Shown here piece after piece: positions 41,708 to 50,174 of a stretch of DNA of 64,000 nt. Location: NCBI RefSeq assembly GCF_001536285.1, contig NZ_FAOZ01000031.1:38402-102401 (forward strand). The letters are read 5' to 3'. The notes below the pieces were generated by a model. The model was given only the letters and a program-made list of their open reading frames with translations. It had not been told where the DNA came from and searched no databases. How positions within the stretch are numbered: the stretch's first letter is position 1; the number at the start of each line of letters is the position of its first letter. Source of the stretch: Parafrankia irregularis (GTDB taxonomy: Bacteria > Actinomycetota > Actinomycetes > Frankiales > Frankiaceae). A program made the position numbers and the translations under genes.

Positions 41708-43963
41708 TTACGCCGTTTCGAGCGTCTCCGCCTGCTGCGTGATGGCGGCGAGAGCGGCACGAAAATGGTGCTGGTCGATCGTGAAGGGCTCGAATCGTAG
41801 TCCCGGGTGGCGAGTGACGGAGTCGGCGATCGCCAGCATCTTAGCGCGGCCGCACAGGGCAGCCAGATCGGCACCGCTGCGGCCGGCTGTGGCGGCGGCG
41901 AGGGCGGACAGGTCGACGTCGTGGCCGAGAGGGGTGGACGCGCACTGGGCGCGCAGGATCGCGAGCCGGGCATCGAGGTCGGGAGCGGACAGATGGATGA
42001 CCGTGTCGAAGCGCCCGGGACGCAGCAAGGCGCCATCGATGAGGTCGGGGCGGTTGGTGGCCGCGAGCACGACGACGTCGGATGTGGCGTCGAGGTCGTC
42101 GAGCTCGAGCAGAAGCTGGCCGACCATACGGTCGCCGATCTGGGAGTTGCCGTCGCCGGCGCCGCGGGTGGGAGCGATCGCATCGATCTCGTCGAAGAAG
42201 AGGATGGACGGGGCCGACTGCCGCGCGCGCCGGAAGACCTCCCGGATGCCGCGCTCGGACTCGCCGACCCATTTGGACAGCAGCTCCGGGCCCTTGGCAA
42301 CGATGAAGTTGACCTCCGTGGTCGACCCGACCGCCTGGGCGAGGAGGGTCTTCCCCGTGCCAGGAGCGCCGGTGAGAAGGATGCCGCGCGGTGGCCTCGC
42401 ATCGGCGTGGGCGAAACGATCGCCGTAGCGCAGCGGCCAGCCCAGCTGTTCGCCCAGGATGCGCTTGGCCTCGTCGAGACCGCCGATGTCCTCCCATCGG
42501 GTGTAGGGCACGTCGCTGGACAGCTCGCGGATGGTCGACAGTCGAATCTCCGCGAGGGCCTTGTGGAAGTCCTCCCGGTGGACGAAGAGCGTCGCGGCGT
42601 CCTCAGAGCATTGCCCTGCCCGGTCGTCGCGCAGCGCCTCACGGGCGCGTGCCATGGCGGCCTCACGGCACAGCTGGGCCAGATCGGCGCCGAGGAAGCC
42701 GTGCGTGGTGGCGGCGACGGACTCCAGATCGACATCCGCCGCGAGCGGCATGTGCCGGGTGTGAATGGTGAGGATCTCCAGGCGGCCCGTCGTGGTCGGC
42801 GGATTGATGGCGATCTCGCGGTCGAAGCGGCCCGGGCGGCGCAGTGCCGGGTCGATGGAGTTGGGCAGGTTCGTCGCCGCCATCACCACGATCTGGCCGC
42901 GCGACGCGACACCGTCCATGAGGGCGAGCAACTGGGCCACGACGCGTTTCTCCACGTCGCCCAGGACGGTTTCGCGGTTGGGTGCGATGGCGTCGATCTC
43001 GTCGAAGAAGATGACGGCGGCGGGGTGCCTGCCTGCCTCGGCAAACAGGCCGCGCAGCAGCTCCTCGGACTCGCCATAGTGCTTCTGGATCACCTCAGGG
43101 CCGTTGACCTGGAGAAAGACCGCTCCGGTCTGGTGGGCCACGGCGCGCGCGATAAGGGTCTTGCCGCTGCCGGGTGGGCCATAGAGCAGGACGCCGCGAG
43201 GCGGGTCGATGCCGAGCCGTTCGAAGATTCGCGGATGCTTGAGCGGGAGTTCGACCATCTCGCGGATGCGGGCGACCTCCGTGGTCAGGCCGCCGATGTC
43301 GTCATAGCCGGTGGTGGTGGCGCGTGGATCGACGACCGAGATGTCGGTGTCCGGGCCGACGGTGACCACGCCGGCCGGCACAGTCTCGATCACTCGCAGT
43401 TCCCCGGTGTGCGGGCCGCGCGTTGCCGTGACGATGGTGCCGGCCCTGACGACCTGGCCGATGATCGCGGGGGGAGCCGGAACGGCGGGCCGGTCCTCCC
43501 GGCCCGCCCCGTCCCGGCTCCGGTCCGCCGGCCGGTGGTTCCTTCGACGCCGGTCCGCCGGGCGCCGGCCGTCGGGGCCGAGGAGACGGAGGAGGTGCCC
43601 GGCGCCGTTCGCGGCGGCGCCGTCGTCCGCGCCGGTCCTGCGCCACTGCGGTGTGAGGATCACCCGGGCTGCGACGGGCGTGTGCACCGGACTGACCGTC
43701 AGCCGCTCGCCGGTCCGGACACCCGCACCAACGCGCAGCGCCTCGTCGAGGGCTGCCGCCCCCGCCGGGATATCCGCGTCGGCGACGCGCGCCGCGGTCC
43801 TGGCCACGCCGGTCAGCGTGACCGGGTCGCCCAGCCGAAGGCCGAGCGCGTCCCGGTCGTCGGCGTTCATCCCGATGGTTCCCGGCTCCCGGTCGCGTGT
43901 GGGCATGGCGACCACGACATCCAGCACCGGTGCCTCCTGCACTCCTGCTCCGTCCCTCGTCAT
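41708..43963 (-). CDS. CDC48/VAT-type double AAA+ ATPase
   Basis: 751 residues from ATG 43963 after GAGGGG (GTG 43969 is in frame). The N-domain (about 1-180) has a double-psi beta-barrel-like start (DREPGTIGMNADDRDALGLRLGDPVTLTG). Two AAA+ rings follow. D1 has GPPGSGKTLIARAV, IFFDEIDAIAPNRE and RRPGRFDREI; D2 has GAPGTGKTLLAQAV, LFFDEIDAIAPTRG and LRPGRFDTVI with SGADLAALC. Both Walker B motifs carry the catalytic Glu. Proteins of this kind unfold or segregate protein complexes; bacterial members are mostly actinobacterial. Its gene begins 9 bp after that of a membrane protein, suggesting a membrane-linked substrate. Confidence 0.9.
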   Translation of the reverse strand: MTRDGAGVQEAPVLDVVVAMPTRDREPGTIGMNADDRDALGLRLGDPVTLTGVARTAARVADADIPAGAAALDEALRVGAGVRTGERLTVSPVHTPVAARVILTPQWRRTGADDGAAANGAGHLLRLLGPDGRRPADRRRRNHRPADRSRDGAGREDRPAVPAPPAIIGQVVRAGTIVTATRGPHTGELRVIETVPAGVVTVGPDTDISVVDPRATTTGYDDIGGLTTEVARIREMVELPLKHPRIFERLGIDPPRGVLLYGPPGSGKTLIARAVAHQTGAVFLQVNGPEVIQKHYGESEELLRGLFAEAGRHPAAVIFFDEIDAIAPNRETVLGDVEKRVVAQLLALMDGVASRGQIVVMAATNLPNSIDPALRRPGRFDREIAINPPTTTGRLEILTIHTRHMPLAADVDLESVAATTHGFLGADLAQLCREAAMARAREALRDDRAGQCSEDAATLFVHREDFHKALAEIRLSTIRELSSDVPYTRWEDIGGLDEAKRILGEQLGWPLRYGDRFAHADARPPRGILLTGAPGTGKTLLAQAVGSTTEVNFIVAKGPELLSKWVGESERGIREVFRRARQSAPSILFFDEIDAIAPTRGAGDGNSQIGDRMVGQLLLELDDLDATSDVVVLAATNRPDLIDGALLRPGRFDTVIHLSAPDLDARLAILRAQCASTPLGHDVDLSALAAATAGRSGADLAALCGRAKMLAIADSVTRHPGLRFEPFTIDQHHFRAALAAITQQAETLETA

Positions 43964-43972
43964 GGACACCCC

Positions 43973-44725
43973 TCAGGTCGTGACCTGGCTGCGGCCGATG
44001 GCCTGGGCGAGGCCGGGGGTGGCCGGGATCCGCGGCCGCTTGAGGTCCACCACCTGGTAGTAGCTGCACACGGCGATGAACAGGCCGAAGGTGATGAAGA
44101 CGACGTGGAAGTTGAACCAGCCGTTGATCGCGAAAGGCCCGGTGTTGTGGTACGGCACGAGCGACAGCGGAATGAAGCTGAGCGACGCGACCAGCGCGAG
44201 CCAGCCCGCCCACTTCGGCATCAGCGCAGGCTGGGTCCGATCCTTCAGGACCAGGAGGAAGACGGCGATGCCCTCGATCGTGGTGATCCAGTAGGTGATG
44301 TCGAAGCAGTACCAGCCGACCAGGTGGACCGTCCTGATGATCTCTGGGTCGACGCTACCCGCGTTCGCGGCGCACCACGCCCACATGGCCGGCGGGAACA
44401 TCACGACCCACACCGTCAGCAGACCGCCGGTCAGCTGGAGCAGTGACAGGATCGGCGCGGGCTCGCGCCGCCACATCTGGACGCTCAGCTGGCTGCACCA
44501 GACCATGTACAGGACGCCGGTGGCCGCCGACAGGGTCTGGCCGAGCAGGATCCCGTCGTGGTGCTTGAGGTAGTAGTTCTGGACCAGCTCCGCGGCGGAC
44601 CAGCTCGGATCCGGCGGCGGGTAGTTGTGCGGTAGCACGATGAAGGTGATCCCGTAGAGGATGACGTAGGCGATGCCCGCGTAGGCGCACACGATCTGTA
44701 TGCGCCGCGACAGCGTCTCGTCCAT
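43973..44725 (-). CDS. Multi-pass membrane protein of unknown function
   Basis: 250 residues from ATG 44725 after GGGAGG. About six to seven hydrophobic segments are visible (IVCAYAGIAYVILYGITFIV, TLSAATGVLYMVWCSQL, LLQLTGGLLTVWVVMFPPAMW, WITTIEGIAVFLLVL, WAGWLALVASLSFIPLSLV, FNFHVVFITFGLFIAVCSYY). The conserved-looking PPPDPSWSAAELVQNYYLKH loop recalls membrane proteins found beside lipid and steroid catabolic genes in actinomycetes. No family name can be given. It is the first gene of the operon with the double AAA+ ATPase. Confidence 0.8.
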   Translation of the reverse strand: MDETLSRRIQIVCAYAGIAYVILYGITFIVLPHNYPPPDPSWSAAELVQNYYLKHHDGILLGQTLSAATGVLYMVWCSQLSVQMWRREPAPILSLLQLTGGLLTVWVVMFPPAMWAWCAANAGSVDPEIIRTVHLVGWYCFDITYWITTIEGIAVFLLVLKDRTQPALMPKWAGWLALVASLSFIPLSLVPYHNTGPFAINGWFNFHVVFITFGLFIAVCSYYQVVDLKRPRIPATPGLAQAIGRSQVTT

Positions 44726-44771
44726 GCGGAACCTCCCTTTCTGTAGAGGCTGGCAGTAGTCCGTGCCAAGA

Positions 44772-44789
44772 ATCGGACGGACGTCCGAT
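44772..44789. promoter_or_regulatory. 18-bp palindromic operator candidate
   Basis: ATCGGACG-GA-CGTCCGAT is a perfect 8-bp inverted repeat 47 bp upstream of the membrane protein start. The only regulator in the operon is TetR-type, and this size and position fit a TetR autoregulatory operator. Confidence 0.6.
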
Positions 44790-45116
44790 CTATAAATGGG
44801 ACGATAGAGGGGAGTCCCGGACGCCGTCAAACCGCGTCGGCGGCGGGGGGCAAGGTGACGGTCGGTCGGCGCCGGTAGCCGTCGGTGCTGGTCACGCTCG
44901 GCGGTGGTCGAGCCACTCCCTGGAGGGTGTCGCGGAGCGGTACGAGGGCGGCGCCGAGGCTGGCCAGCGGCCTGGGCGTGGGGCCTCGGGAGGGCAGTCA
45001 GTCGCGGAGGGTGCCAGGAGGCGGCCCTGAACGGCTCCGCCGACGCTCGTTGGTGACAGCGTCCTCGGGGAGGCCCCTGGGATCCGCCGCGCGTCCCGCG
45101 ACGAATTCGGCCCGAA

Positions 45117-45443
45117 GTGCAAAAAATTCCCCGCACGGATGGGAAATCCGAGCGGGGTGCAGGGAGCCGTTACAAGGACGACTTGAAGCGCATATCTGAT
45201 ATTTGTGCTGAATGGCTGATCGAGAGCTTGCCCGTGATCGCGCAGTCGCATATGAAAATGTGGAGCGAATTGCTCGATTTTTATACGGAAGCCGATGCCA
45301 GGAGCAACAATGATGACCTTCGACTCGAATCCGACTTCGGCGACGCCCGGGAACCCCTGTGCATCGAGTTAAGGATGCTGCCCTTCGGCTCTACCGTGAC
45401 CGCTGGTCGGAGCAGATTGTTACTCAGGCCTACGCCTTGGTGA
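45117..45443 (+). CDS. Small protein in an AT-richer patch, uncertain
   Basis: A reading frame of 108 residues from GTG 45117. The middle (LKRISDICAEWLIESLPVIA, MKMWSELLDFYTEADARSNN) looks helical and protein-like. Third codon positions here are much richer in A/T than in the neighbours (ATA, TCT, GAT, ATT, TGT), which suggests foreign origin or relaxed selection. The C-terminal part looks random. It could be a remnant. No family is recognised. Bases 44790-45116 and 45444-45632 hold nothing else supported. Confidence 0.3.
   Translation: MQKIPRTDGKSERGAGSRYKDDLKRISDICAEWLIESLPVIAQSHMKMWSELLDFYTEADARSNNDDLRLESDFGDAREPLCIELRMLPFGSTVTAGRSRLLLRPTPW
45121..45157 (-). terminator. Rho-independent terminator of the leftward catabolic operon
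   Basis: Read on the minus strand: CCCCGC-T-CGGAT / ATCCG-T-GCGGGG stem-loop (45157-45129) followed by AATTTTTT (45128-45121). This is one of few classical terminators in the window. It lies about 480 bp beyond the enoyl-CoA hydratase stop, the last gene of the leftward operon. Confidence 0.65.
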
Positions 45444-45632
45444 ACCAGGTAAGAGCGGACCGTGCGGCGGCACTCGGACCTGGGCGCTTTCGTAGCTGAC
45501 CGAATGAGTCCCGGGGCCCCCGCATGTGATGCTGCGAGCGCCGAGACCATACGGCAATGGGCGGATGCCCCGAACGTCGAGGGGCCAGCCCGTTCCGGGC
45601 GCACCGGACAGAACCGGGTTGACCCGTCGCCG

Positions 45633-46430
45633 TCACCGTCCCGACCAGCGGGGCTCCCGTTTCTCACGGAAGGCGGCGACACCTTCTCGGATGTCCTCGG
45701 TGCCGCAGGCCAGGGCCAGCTGGCCGCGCAGATGGTCCAGCGCCGCGCCGAGTGGGAGGTCGCGCGTGGCGTCCAGGGCGTTCTTCCCCATCCGCATCAG
45801 CAGCGGGGAGCGGGAGGCGACGAGCCCCGCCCACCGGTCGACCTCGGCGCCGAAACCCTCAGCGGGCACCACCGCGTTCACGATGTGCAGGCCGGCGGCC
45901 TCGGCCGCGGAGATCAGCCGACCGGTCATCATGAGCTCGTTCGCCTTCGCCCGCGGCACGCTGCGGTAGATAAGCGCCGAGATCATGAACGGGAACACGC
46001 CCACGTTGATCTCCGGGCAGCCGAACCGCACGCCATCCCGCGCGATGATGAGATCGCAGGCGAGTGCCAGCCCGAACGCGCCGGCGAGCATGTCGCCGTT
46101 CGCCGCGCAGATGATCGGTTTGCCCAGTCCGCCGAGCAGGCGGAACAGCCGGGGGAAGCGATCGAGAGCGGTGTACTTCTCGATCAGCGGGGAGTCGTCC
46201 GTGAACGCCTTGAGGTTGCCACCACTGGAGAACACCCGGTCATCGGCTGAGGCCAGGATGACCACCCGCACGGCGTCGTCGGCCCGGGCCTGCTCCAGGC
46301 GGTCGAGCAGCTGGTCCAGCAGTGCGTCGCCGAGTGCGTTGCGGGTCGCCGGATCATCCAGAGTCACCGTGGCGACGCCGCTGGGATCGACCTGGTAGCG
46401 CACCAGGGTGGTGATCGGCGCCTCGCCCAT
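45633..46430 (-). CDS. Enoyl-CoA hydratase/isomerase (crotonase family)
   Basis: 265 residues from ATG 46430, 2 bp after the carboxylase stop. The crotonase motifs are FSSGGNLKAF (oxyanion hole), CAANGDMLAGAFGLALACDLIIARDGVRFGCPEINVGVFP (second oxyanion glycine region and acidic residue) and MMTGRLISAAEAAGLHIVNAVVP. The first catalytic Glu of classical hydratases is not in its usual place (AGAFG), so isomerase or methylglutaconyl/isohexenylglutaconyl hydratase activity is possible. As last gene after a biotin carboxylase it fits hydration of a glutaconyl-type CoA. Confidence 0.85.
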   Translation of the reverse strand: MGEAPITTLVRYQVDPSGVATVTLDDPATRNALGDALLDQLLDRLEQARADDAVRVVILASADDRVFSSGGNLKAFTDDSPLIEKYTALDRFPRLFRLLGGLGKPIICAANGDMLAGAFGLALACDLIIARDGVRFGCPEINVGVFPFMISALIYRSVPRAKANELMMTGRLISAAEAAGLHIVNAVVPAEGFGAEVDRWAGLVASRSPLLMRMGKNALDATRDLPLGAALDHLRGQLALACGTEDIREGVAAFREKREPRWSGR

Positions 46431-46432
46431 GG

Positions 46433-48514
46433 TCACCCCTGCGCCGGTGCCGGAGCGGGCTCGATGACGGCGAGCAGCCGGCCGCCTTCCACGACGGCCC
46501 CGACGGCGGCCGTCATCTCTCGCACCACGCCCTGATGGGGCGTGGTCACGGTGTGCTCCATCTTCATCGCCTCCAGGACGAGCACGACGTCTCCGGCCGA
46601 CACGTTGTCGCCCACATCGACGGCGACCCGCACAACCGTGCCTGGCATCGGCGCCACCAGCGAGCCGGGCGCGACAACGGCGCCGGGCTCGCTGAACCGG
46701 GGCAGGATCCGTACGACGGTCGTCCCGCCACGTCCGTGGACGTACGCGACCGGGCCGTGCCAGCCGACCTGCAGCAGGGAACGTACGCCCGCGACGGTAA
46801 TGCTGACGGCGGCGGACCCGTCCGGCCGCGCCTCCACCCGGTGCAGGGCGACCTGGGCCCGCCGGCCATCGATCCACACGTCGAAGCTTTCCGGGCTTTC
46901 CGGGCCGGCCGGGCTGTCGGCGTTGTCGGGGCTGCCGGGCTTCGGGGCACGGTGGTGGATGCGGCGGTAGCCGACCTCGATCGTGGAGCCGTCGACCTCC
47001 GTCCTGACGACCTGCGGGCTGTTCCCGACGTTGCGCCAGCCGGTGGGCAGCGTCGGCAGCAGCATCCGCTGGGATCGCCTGGCCTCGGCCTCGGCCAGGA
47101 CGGCCGCTGCCAGGTGGGCCACCAGCCGGTTCTCGTCCGGAACGGGCGCGGCGAGCTTGGCCGGGTCATGCCGGTCGAGGTAGCCGGTGTCGATGTCGCC
47201 GGCCTGGAACTGCCCCTCGCGCAGAATCGCCACCAACAGGTCCCGGTTGGTCGCCAGACCGTCGATGCGGCTGCGCGCGAGAGCGCCGGCGAGGCGGCGT
47301 GTGGCGATCTCGCGCGTCGGTCCGTGAGCGATCACCTTCGCGAGCATCGGGTCGTAGTACACCTCGACGGTCGATCCGGCGCCGACGCCGCTGTCGACCC
47401 GCACACCGGGCAGGTCGGGCACCTCGAACTGGAGGAGCGTCCCGGCCGAGGGAAGGAAGCCCGCCGCCGGGTCCTCGGCGTAGAGCCGGGCCTCGACGGC
47501 ATGCCCGTCGATCCGGGCACGCCGCAGTTCGTCGGGCAGCGGGGCGCCCTCGGCGACCTGAATCTGGGCGCGCACCAGGTCCAGACCGGTGATCATCTCC
47601 GTGACCGGGTGCTCGACCTGCAGCCGGGTGTTCATCTCCAGGAAGAAGAACTGCCCGGACCGGTCCAGGACGAACTCCACCGTGCCGGCACCCACGTAGC
47701 CGACGGCGCGCGCAGCCGTCACCGCCGCGTCGCCCAGCCTCGCCCTCAGGGCGTCGTCGACCGCGACGGACGGCGCCTCCTCGAGGATCTTCTGGTAGCG
47801 CCGCTGCACGGAGCACTCCCGCTCGAACAGGTGCACAACCTCGCCGTGCGCGTCGGCGAAGACCTGGACCTCTATGTGGCGGGGCCGTTCGACATAGCGT
47901 TCCAGGAACACGGTGCCGTCACCGAAGGCCGATTCGGCCTCCCGGTACGCGCTCGTGACGGCGCCGGCCAGCTCCTCCGGCCCGGTGACGATGCGCATGC
48001 CGCGCCCGCCGCCGCCGTAGACGGCCTTGACCAGCAGCGGGTAGGCGAGATCGGCGGTGGCTGCGCGCAGCCGGGCCTCGTCGGCACGCAGCTCGGCGTC
48101 CACCAGCAGGCCGGGCAGCACCGGCACCCCGGCCGCCGCCATGATCTTTTTGGCGGTGGCCTTGGACCCCATGGCCTCGACGGCTTCCGCCGGCGGCCCC
48201 ACGAAGATCACTCCGGCCTGGCTGCACGCCCGCGCGAACGCGGCGTTCTCCGACAGGAACCCGTAGCCGGGATGCACCGCGTCCGCGCCGGTGCGCTGTG
48301 CGGCGGCGAGCACCAGGTCCGCTCGAAGGTAGGTCTCGGCCGGAGTCGCCCCGGGCAGGCGTACCGCCTCGTCGGCCTCGGCCACGAAGGGGGCGTCGGC
48401 ATCCGGGTCGGAGAACACCGCGACCGTCGCGACGTCCATCTCGCGGGCGGTGCGGAATACCCGGGAAGCAATCTCTCCCCGGTTCGCCACCAGCAGTTTC
48501 CTGATCGTTGTCAT
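46433..48514 (-). CDS. Biotin-dependent acyl-CoA carboxylase, alpha subunit
   Basis: 693 residues from ATG 48514. Biotin carboxylase domain: KLLVANRGEIASRVFRTA, HPGYGFLSENAAFA, the ATP-grasp KAVYGGGGRGMRIV, EMNTRLQVEHPVTEMITGLDLV. A linker of the BT type follows, and a C-terminal biotinyl domain with EAMKMEH (biotin on Lys) after APMPGTVV. It carboxylates biotin using ATP and bicarbonate and pairs with the carboxyltransferase encoded just upstream. Size and order match MccA/LiuD/AtuF-type proteins. The linker has an unusual Pro/Ser/Asp-rich insertion (SPDNADSPAGPESPES). Confidence 0.92.
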   Translation of the reverse strand: MTTIRKLLVANRGEIASRVFRTAREMDVATVAVFSDPDADAPFVAEADEAVRLPGATPAETYLRADLVLAAAQRTGADAVHPGYGFLSENAAFARACSQAGVIFVGPPAEAVEAMGSKATAKKIMAAAGVPVLPGLLVDAELRADEARLRAATADLAYPLLVKAVYGGGGRGMRIVTGPEELAGAVTSAYREAESAFGDGTVFLERYVERPRHIEVQVFADAHGEVVHLFERECSVQRRYQKILEEAPSVAVDDALRARLGDAAVTAARAVGYVGAGTVEFVLDRSGQFFFLEMNTRLQVEHPVTEMITGLDLVRAQIQVAEGAPLPDELRRARIDGHAVEARLYAEDPAAGFLPSAGTLLQFEVPDLPGVRVDSGVGAGSTVEVYYDPMLAKVIAHGPTREIATRRLAGALARSRIDGLATNRDLLVAILREGQFQAGDIDTGYLDRHDPAKLAAPVPDENRLVAHLAAAVLAEAEARRSQRMLLPTLPTGWRNVGNSPQVVRTEVDGSTIEVGYRRIHHRAPKPGSPDNADSPAGPESPESFDVWIDGRRAQVALHRVEARPDGSAAVSITVAGVRSLLQVGWHGPVAYVHGRGGTTVVRILPRFSEPGAVVAPGSLVAPMPGTVVRVAVDVGDNVSAGDVVLVLEAMKMEHTVTTPHQGVVREMTAAVGAVVEGGRLLAVIEPAPAPAQG

Positions 48515-48521
48515 CGGGGGC

Positions 48522-50174
48522 TCACATCCGGAAGACGCCGTAGCCGCGGCGTCCCTCGACAGGCGCGCAGTGCGCGGCGGACAGCGCGATGGCAAGCACA
48601 GTGCGGGTGTCGCGGGGGTCGAGCACACCGTCGTCGTAGACGCGCCCGCTCATGGCGAAGGCGTGAGACTCGGCCTCGATCTGCCGCTCGATGGCCTGCC
48701 GGCGAGTGGCGTCGGCGGCTTCGTCGAACGGACGGCCGGCGGCCTCGGCCCCGGCCCGCCCCACGATCGACAGCACGCCCGCGAGCTGCGCCGCGCCCAT
48801 GACCGCGCACCGCGCGCCGACCCAGGAGAACATGAACCTCGGGTCATAGGCGCGCCCGGACATCCCGTAGTTTCCGGCGCCGAACGAGGCCGCCATGTTG
48901 ATCGTCAGATGCGGCACGGTGCTGTTCGTCACGGCGTTGATCATCTTGGCGCCGTCCTTGATGATGCCGCCCTGCTCGAACGCGGTGCCGACCATGTAGC
49001 CGGTGGTGTTCTGCAGGAACAGCAGCGGAGTGTCCACCTGGTTCGCGAGCTGGATGAACTCGGCGGCCTTGCGCGCCTCCTCGCTGAACAGCACGCCGTT
49101 GGCGTTCGCCAGCACCCCCACCGGGAAGCCGTGCACCGCCGCCCAGCCGGTCACCAGGCTGGTGCCGTAGTCGGGTTTGTACTCGCCGAACCGGGACCCG
49201 TCGACGACGCGGGCCAGCACCTCGCGGGGATCGAACGGAATCCGGAAGTCCGCCGGGGCGATGCCGAGCAGCTCGTCGGGGTCGTAGCGAGGCGGCTCGA
49301 CGGGCAGGCTCGGGCCGGGCCCCAGCTTGCGCCAGTTCAGCTCGGAGACGATGCGCCGGCCGATGCGGATGGCGTCCGGCTCGTCGAGGGCGAAATGGTC
49401 GGCCAGGCCGGAGACCCGTGCGTGCATGGCGGCCCCACCGAGCTGCTCGCCGTCAGCGTCCTCGCCGGTCGCCATCTTCACCAGCGGCGGGCCGCCGAGG
49501 AACACCTTCGCCTGACCGTCGACCAGCACCGCGTAGTCGCACATGCCCGGGACGTAGGCACCGCCGGCGGTGGCGTTGCCGAACACCAGCGCGATGGTCG
49601 GAACACCCATGGCGGACAGCTCGGACAGATCGTGGAAGATCTTCCCGGCCTGCACGAACAGATCGGCCTGGTTGGGGAGGTCCGCGCCACCTGACTCGAC
49701 CAGGTTGACGACCGGCAGCCGGTTGCGCCGGGCGATCTCCAGCGCCCGCAGCGTCTTGCGCAGCGAGAACGGGTTCATCGTCCCGCCGCGCACGGTCGGG
49801 TCGTGCGCGATGATCACCACTTCGACCCCGGCCACCTGACCGATGCCGGTGACCACGCTCCCGCCCACCGTGAACTCGCTGCCCCAGCCGGCCAGCGACG
49901 ACAGTTCGAGGAAGGGGGAGTCCTGGTCGACCAAAAGCTCGATGCGCTCCCGCACCAGCAGCCGGCCTCGGGCATGGTGACGCTCCCGGTAGCGGGGGCC
50001 GCCGCCGTCGATCGCGGCCGAGAGCTGGGCGTCGAGCTCGGCCAGGTTCGCCAGCTGGGCGCGCCGATTCACGCGGTACTGCTCGCCGCCGATGTCCAGG
50101 CGCGAGGTCAGGACCGTGCCCTCCCGCACGCGCGCGTGCCCGGTGTACCCGGCCGCCGACGTCGTCGTCCTCAT
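48522..50174 (-). CDS. Acyl-CoA carboxylase, carboxyltransferase (beta) subunit
   Basis: 550 residues from ATG 50174, overlapping the upstream dehydrogenase stop by one base. The two crotonase-like halves show RGGTMNPFSLRKTLRALEIA, LVESGGADLPNQADLF, FGNATAGGAYVPGMCDYAVLV, FLGGPPLVKMATGEDADGEQLGG, QNTTGYMVGTAFEQGGIIKDG and MAASFGAGNYGMSGRAYDPRFMFSWVGAR. These are characteristic of methylcrotonyl-CoA and geranyl-CoA carboxylases (MccB/LiuB/AtuC). It transfers CO2 from carboxybiotin to an enoyl-CoA. Confidence 0.92.
   Translation of the reverse strand: MRTTTSAAGYTGHARVREGTVLTSRLDIGGEQYRVNRRAQLANLAELDAQLSAAIDGGGPRYRERHHARGRLLVRERIELLVDQDSPFLELSSLAGWGSEFTVGGSVVTGIGQVAGVEVVIIAHDPTVRGGTMNPFSLRKTLRALEIARRNRLPVVNLVESGGADLPNQADLFVQAGKIFHDLSELSAMGVPTIALVFGNATAGGAYVPGMCDYAVLVDGQAKVFLGGPPLVKMATGEDADGEQLGGAAMHARVSGLADHFALDEPDAIRIGRRIVSELNWRKLGPGPSLPVEPPRYDPDELLGIAPADFRIPFDPREVLARVVDGSRFGEYKPDYGTSLVTGWAAVHGFPVGVLANANGVLFSEEARKAAEFIQLANQVDTPLLFLQNTTGYMVGTAFEQGGIIKDGAKMINAVTNSTVPHLTINMAASFGAGNYGMSGRAYDPRFMFSWVGARCAVMGAAQLAGVLSIVGRAGAEAAGRPFDEAADATRRQAIERQIEAESHAFAMSGRVYDDGVLDPRDTRTVLAIALSAAHCAPVEGRRGYGVFRM

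Noticed and set aside
41807-44446. Long plus-strand open frame (879 codons) opposite the AAA+ ATPase
   Set aside because: Low-complexity Gly/Arg/Asp-rich product without motifs; it is the mirror of a well-supported minus-strand gene in GC-rich DNA.
45281-45682. Minus-strand frame of 133 codons after the hydratase gene
   Set aside because: Random-looking Ser/Arg/Pro-rich product; no start signal.
46535-48802. Plus-strand open frame of 755 codons opposite the biotin carboxylase
   Set aside because: An antisense shadow; the minus strand carries all catalytic motifs of the carboxylase.
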